36,054 nt of DNA, from positions 1 through 36,054 of the forward strand of contig JACXWD010000030.1 in the NCBI GenBank assembly GCA_014764515.1, in the 5' to 3' direction. Made by a program: the position numbers and the translations under genes. The notes beneath the pieces are model-generated. The model saw only the letters and a program-made list of their open reading frames with translations. It was not told the origin of the DNA and made no database searches. The DNA is from Candidatus Polarisedimenticola svalbardensis. GTDB taxonomy: Bacteria; Acidobacteriota; Polarisedimenticolia; Polarisedimenticolales; Polarisedimenticolaceae. Positions 34,004 through 36,054 of the stretch are shown here, piece after piece. How positions within the stretch are numbered: the first letter of the stretch is position 1; the number at the start of each line of letters is the position of its first letter.

Positions 34004-35271
34004 TGGAGCAGGGTTTCCTTTTCGACCCGAACCGCTGCACCGGCTGCCAGGCCTGCGAGCTGGCCTGCACCATCGAAAACGAGCTGCCCTGGGGCGCCAG
34101 CTGGCGAAAAGTATCGACCCTGGATCAGGTCCATCTGTCTCTGGCCTGCAACCATTGCGGCGACGCCCCCTGCATGGAGCAGTGCCCGGCCCTGGCCATC
34201 ACCCGGAACGATGCCACCGCCGCCGTTCTGATACACGAGGACCGCTGCATCGGTTGCGGTTACTGCAGCTGGGTCTGTCCCTATGACGCGCCGGTGTACA
34301 ACGATGCGGCCGGCGTCATGTCCAAATGCACGTCCTGCGATCATCGCCTGGTGGAGGAGCTTGATCCTGCCTGCGTCACCGCCTGTCCCACCGGTTGCCT
34401 CACATGGGGTGGTCTTGATTCCGAAGGTTATGTCGAAGAGATTCAGGGCTTCCCTCAGCAGGGTATCGATCCCGCCGTCCGGTTCCGGCCGTTGCGGGAT
34501 GATCGCACCGTTCCGGAAATGCGGAGCTGGCCCGGTGAGGACGAACTGCTGGCATCGTGGGTGCAGTCAGCGCCGGATACCCGCACGCCGCGACAAAACC
34601 GCCGGCCGATCACGCCGGGCAGCGAGTGGCCCCTCCTGGTGTTCACCCTTGGGTTTGCCGGTCTCCTCGCGGTCCATGCCAGGCTGGTGGTGGAAGGGGG
34701 AGTCCGGTTCACCATCCCGTTCCTGGCCGCAGGAGTGCTGGCCATGGGACTGAGTTCGTTGCATCTGGGACGCAAGCTGCGATCCTGGCGCGCCGTTCTC
34801 AACTTCAGGAGATCGTGGCTCAGCCGGGAGATTGTGTTCTACTCCGCGTTCATCTTCCTTGCGGCGATCTGGCACCTGGCATGGCCCGGCTCTCCGGCCC
34901 TGGGTTGGGCGACCCTGCTGGCCGGACTCCTGGGCCTGTACTCGGTGGACCGGGTCTACGACACCCGGTCCCGCCGGCCGGCCGCCGGACCTGACAGCGC
35001 CTCCATACTGTTCACCGGTGGACTGTTCATCGCCCTGGCCCTGGGGCAGCCGGTGCCGGCCATCGGAATCTTGCTCATGAAACTGATCCTCTATTTCCGA
35101 AACAAAAAGCCCGGATTCTTCAGGCCGGTGCTATCGATCTTGGGAATCCTGGCGTGGGCGATGGGTGCCGGCACCCTGGCCGGTGCGGGGATCGTGCTGG
35201 TCATCACTGCAGAAATCCTGGATCGGGTCGTTTTCTACCGGAATCTGGCGTTTATTCACCCTGGAGCATGA
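34003..35271 (+). CDS. Fused DmsB-like ferredoxin / DmsC-like membrane anchor
   Basis: The protein has 422 residues from the ATG at 34003. Residues of about 1-180 are a four-cluster ferredoxin of DmsB/NrfC type: CTGCQACELAC, CNHCGDAPCMEQCP, CIGCGYCSWVCP and CTSCDHRLVEELDPACVTACPTGC (split across the third and fourth cysteine groups). After a linker, residues from about 205 contain eight or so hydrophobic helices matching the DmsC/NrfD-like quinone-reactive anchor. In most operons these are two genes; here they are one chain. The protein should pass electrons between the membrane quinol pool and the molybdoenzyme encoded just upstream. The start overlaps the upstream stop (TGATG). Confidence 0.92.
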   Translation: MEQGFLFDPNRCTGCQACELACTIENELPWGASWRKVSTLDQVHLSLACNHCGDAPCMEQCPALAITRNDATAAVLIHEDRCIGCGYCSWVCPYDAPVYNDAAGVMSKCTSCDHRLVEELDPACVTACPTGCLTWGGLDSEGYVEEIQGFPQQGIDPAVRFRPLRDDRTVPEMRSWPGEDELLASWVQSAPDTRTPRQNRRPITPGSEWPLLVFTLGFAGLLAVHARLVVEGGVRFTIPFLAAGVLAMGLSSLHLGRKLRSWRAVLNFRRSWLSREIVFYSAFIFLAAIWHLAWPGSPALGWATLLAGLLGLYSVDRVYDTRSRRPAAGPDSASILFTGGLFIALALGQPVPAIGILLMKLILYFRNKKPGFFRPVLSILGILAWAMGAGTLAGAGIVLVITAEILDRVVFYRNLAFIHPGA

Positions 35272-35341
35272 TGTGACTTTCTACCCGGCGCCATGTCTGG
35301 TTCAATAGTGCAGGGACGAACCCTGTAACAAGGAGGAACTC

Positions 35342-35584
35342 ATGGATCTGCTCTGGTTTCTGATTATCGGCGGGGTGGCCGGCTGGCTGGCCGGGCAGCT
35401 TATGAAGGGCAAAGGATTCGGTCTTGTCGGCAACATCATCGTCGGCATCATCGGCGCCGTCATCGGCGGGTTCGCCCTCGGTCTCCTGGGGATGGGCGGC
35501 GACGGTATCATCGGTTCCCTGGTGACTGCGCTTGCTGGTGCCGTCATACTGTTGTTTATCGTCGGACTGATCAAAAAGGGATGA
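35342..35584 (+). CDS. GlsB/YeaQ/YmgE-family small membrane protein
   Basis: The 80-residue protein starts after AAGGAGG. It is very Gly-rich and has three hydrophobic segments with the family patterns IIGGVAGWLAGQLMKGKGFG, VGNIIVGIIGAVIGGFALG and AGAVILLFIVGLI. Pfam calls this family transglycosylase-associated; members are stress-induced inner-membrane proteins of unknown mechanism. It overlaps or closely precedes the next gene, so the two are probably co-transcribed. A short hairpin (CAGGG-ACGAA-CCCTG, 35311-35325) lies in its leader. Confidence 0.92.
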   Translation: MDLLWFLIIGGVAGWLAGQLMKGKGFGLVGNIIVGIIGAVIGGFALGLLGMGGDGIIGSLVTALAGAVILLFIVGLIKKG

Positions 35585-35586
35585 CC

Positions 35587-36054
35587 ATGAAAAAAATATT
35601 CGTACTGCTGGTGGTGCTTGTGCTGGCCGTTCCGGCTTTAGCCCAGATCACCGAAACGAGAAATTCGGAAGAGACCGCCGCGAAGGCGGAGGCGACAAGC
35701 CCGAGAGAGCCGTCACCCCTGGAGAAGCTGAAGGAGAGGATCCGGAGGGCGTCCCGCCTGCCGGAGGCCGCAGGGGAAGCCCGTGAAGCCGGCATCCCGG
35801 AAGAAGATGTCGTGACGGTCATCACCGAGGCCAGACGGCGCCGCATGCCGCCTGCGGAAGTGGAAACGATTCTGGTGGAGAGCGCCGCCTCGGCCCGGGA
35901 AAACGGTCCGGTGGACAACTTCGGTGCTTTCGTTCAGTCCCAGTTGGACCAGGGACTCCGAGGCCGGGAGCTGGCCGAAGCGATCCATCGTGAACACGCC
36001 GCCCGTGGCAAAGGCAAGATGAAGAAGGACAAGGACAAGGACAAGGACAAGGAC
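35587..36054 (+). CDS. Exported protein with Lys-Asp repeat tail (3' end outside window)
   Basis: An open frame starts at the ATG at 35587, or at the in-frame ATG at 35581 overlapping the previous stop. It runs off the window after 156 codons. A signal peptide (IFVLLVVLVLAVPALAQ) precedes a charged, helical, Glu/Arg/Ala-rich region. Within it are two possible related motifs of the form A-x-E-A-G-I/A-x-x-x-x (REAGIPEEDVVTVITEA; VLSAA-type segment around VETILVESAASARENG). The visible end is a Lys/Asp repeat. I do not recognise a family. The function is unknown; the pairing with a GlsB-like gene suggests envelope stress. Confidence 0.7.
   Translation, partial: MKKIFVLLVVLVLAVPALAQITETRNSEETAAKAEATSPREPSPLEKLKERIRRASRLPEAAGEAREAGIPEEDVVTVITEARRRRMPPAEVETILVESAASARENGPVDNFGAFVQSQLDQGLRGRELAEAIHREHAARGKGKMKKDKDKDKDKD
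36019..36054 (+). repeat. Hexanucleotide tandem repeat (AAGGAC)n coding Lys-Asp
   Basis: About five consecutive AAGGAC units are visible, cut off by the window end. They encode alternating Lys and Asp within the exported protein. Such in-frame 6-bp repeats can change length by slippage without shifting the frame. Confidence 0.8.

Noticed and set aside
35311-35325. Short hairpin as a terminator after the DmsBC-like gene
   Set aside because: Five-base arms with no U-run; it may only be leader structure before the GlsB-like gene.

Overview
The window reads as ordinary chromosome from a high-GC Gram-negative bacterium. It encodes many lipobox and Sec/Tat signal peptides, a LolA-like carrier, outer-membrane barrels and NtrC-type sigma-54 regulation. 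The mix of a Pkn-type kinase, TPR/mannosyltransferase-like membrane proteins, PKD lipoproteins, Cys-rich CTDC-type repeats and an oxygen-tolerant uptake hydrogenase suggests Acidobacteriota or a neighbouring phylum. That placement is inference; there is no rRNA or other marker here to settle it. I see no tRNA, rRNA, CRISPR array, insertion sequence or phage gene. Coding density is very high. Convergent genes often overlap at their stop codons, and several genes appear to use TTG starts or to be leaderless. LAYOUT. 1-1157: 3' part of a membrane TPR protein. 1154-5138 (minus): a four-gene group 1 [NiFe] hydrogenase operon (small subunit, large subunit, cytochrome b, maturation protease). The small subunit has the six-cysteine proximal-cluster signature of oxygen-tolerant enzymes. 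5443-6807: membrane Ser/Thr kinase. 6804-8603 (minus): LepA/EF4. 8856-10010: PKD lipoprotein with a structured leader. 10032-10071: a perfect 14-bp-arm palindrome. 10116-11021: YqgE/AlgH-family protein with a signal peptide; its reading frame runs 328 bp antisense into a DUF4252-like lipoprotein gene (10694-11269, minus). 11393-13045: phosphoglycerate mutase GpmI. REGION OF GREATEST INTEREST, 13051-18796. A minimal secreted DUF2202 protein (minus) diverges from a plus-strand cluster: small exported OB-fold-like protein, sensor histidine kinase, sigma-54 response regulator, MetA-like outer-membrane protein, second small exported beta-rich protein. The 302-bp divergent gap holds a consensus-perfect sigma-54 promoter facing the cluster and a near-perfect one facing the DUF2202 gene. 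A 10-bp-arm inverted repeat lies between them. This looks like a self-contained, autoregulated cell-envelope response system whose effectors are uncharacterised. 18793-20653: a periplasmic metallo-beta-lactamase-fold hydrolase (minus) diverges from a two-domain PRC-barrel protein whose leader carries an 11-bp direct repeat spaced 42 bp. 20729-25203: a large secreted alpha/beta hydrolase, a small exported protein of unknown function, and a TonB-C/DUF1570 metallopeptidase fusion. 25204-31867 (minus): a six-gene operon of LolA-like protein, two FtsX permeases, ABC ATPase, outer-membrane barrel and TPR protein, probably an envelope lipid or lipoprotein export machine. 31955-35271: a molybdopterin oxidoreductase and a fused DmsB-DmsC-type electron-transfer/membrane-anchor protein. 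35342-36054: a GlsB/YeaQ-like membrane protein and the start of an exported protein ending in a Lys-Asp repeat that runs off the window. HOW THE PARTS WORK TOGETHER. Two modules are bioenergetic: H2 oxidation into the quinone pool, and a quinone-linked molybdoenzyme that could reduce an acceptor. Most of the rest concerns building, sensing or modifying the cell envelope.
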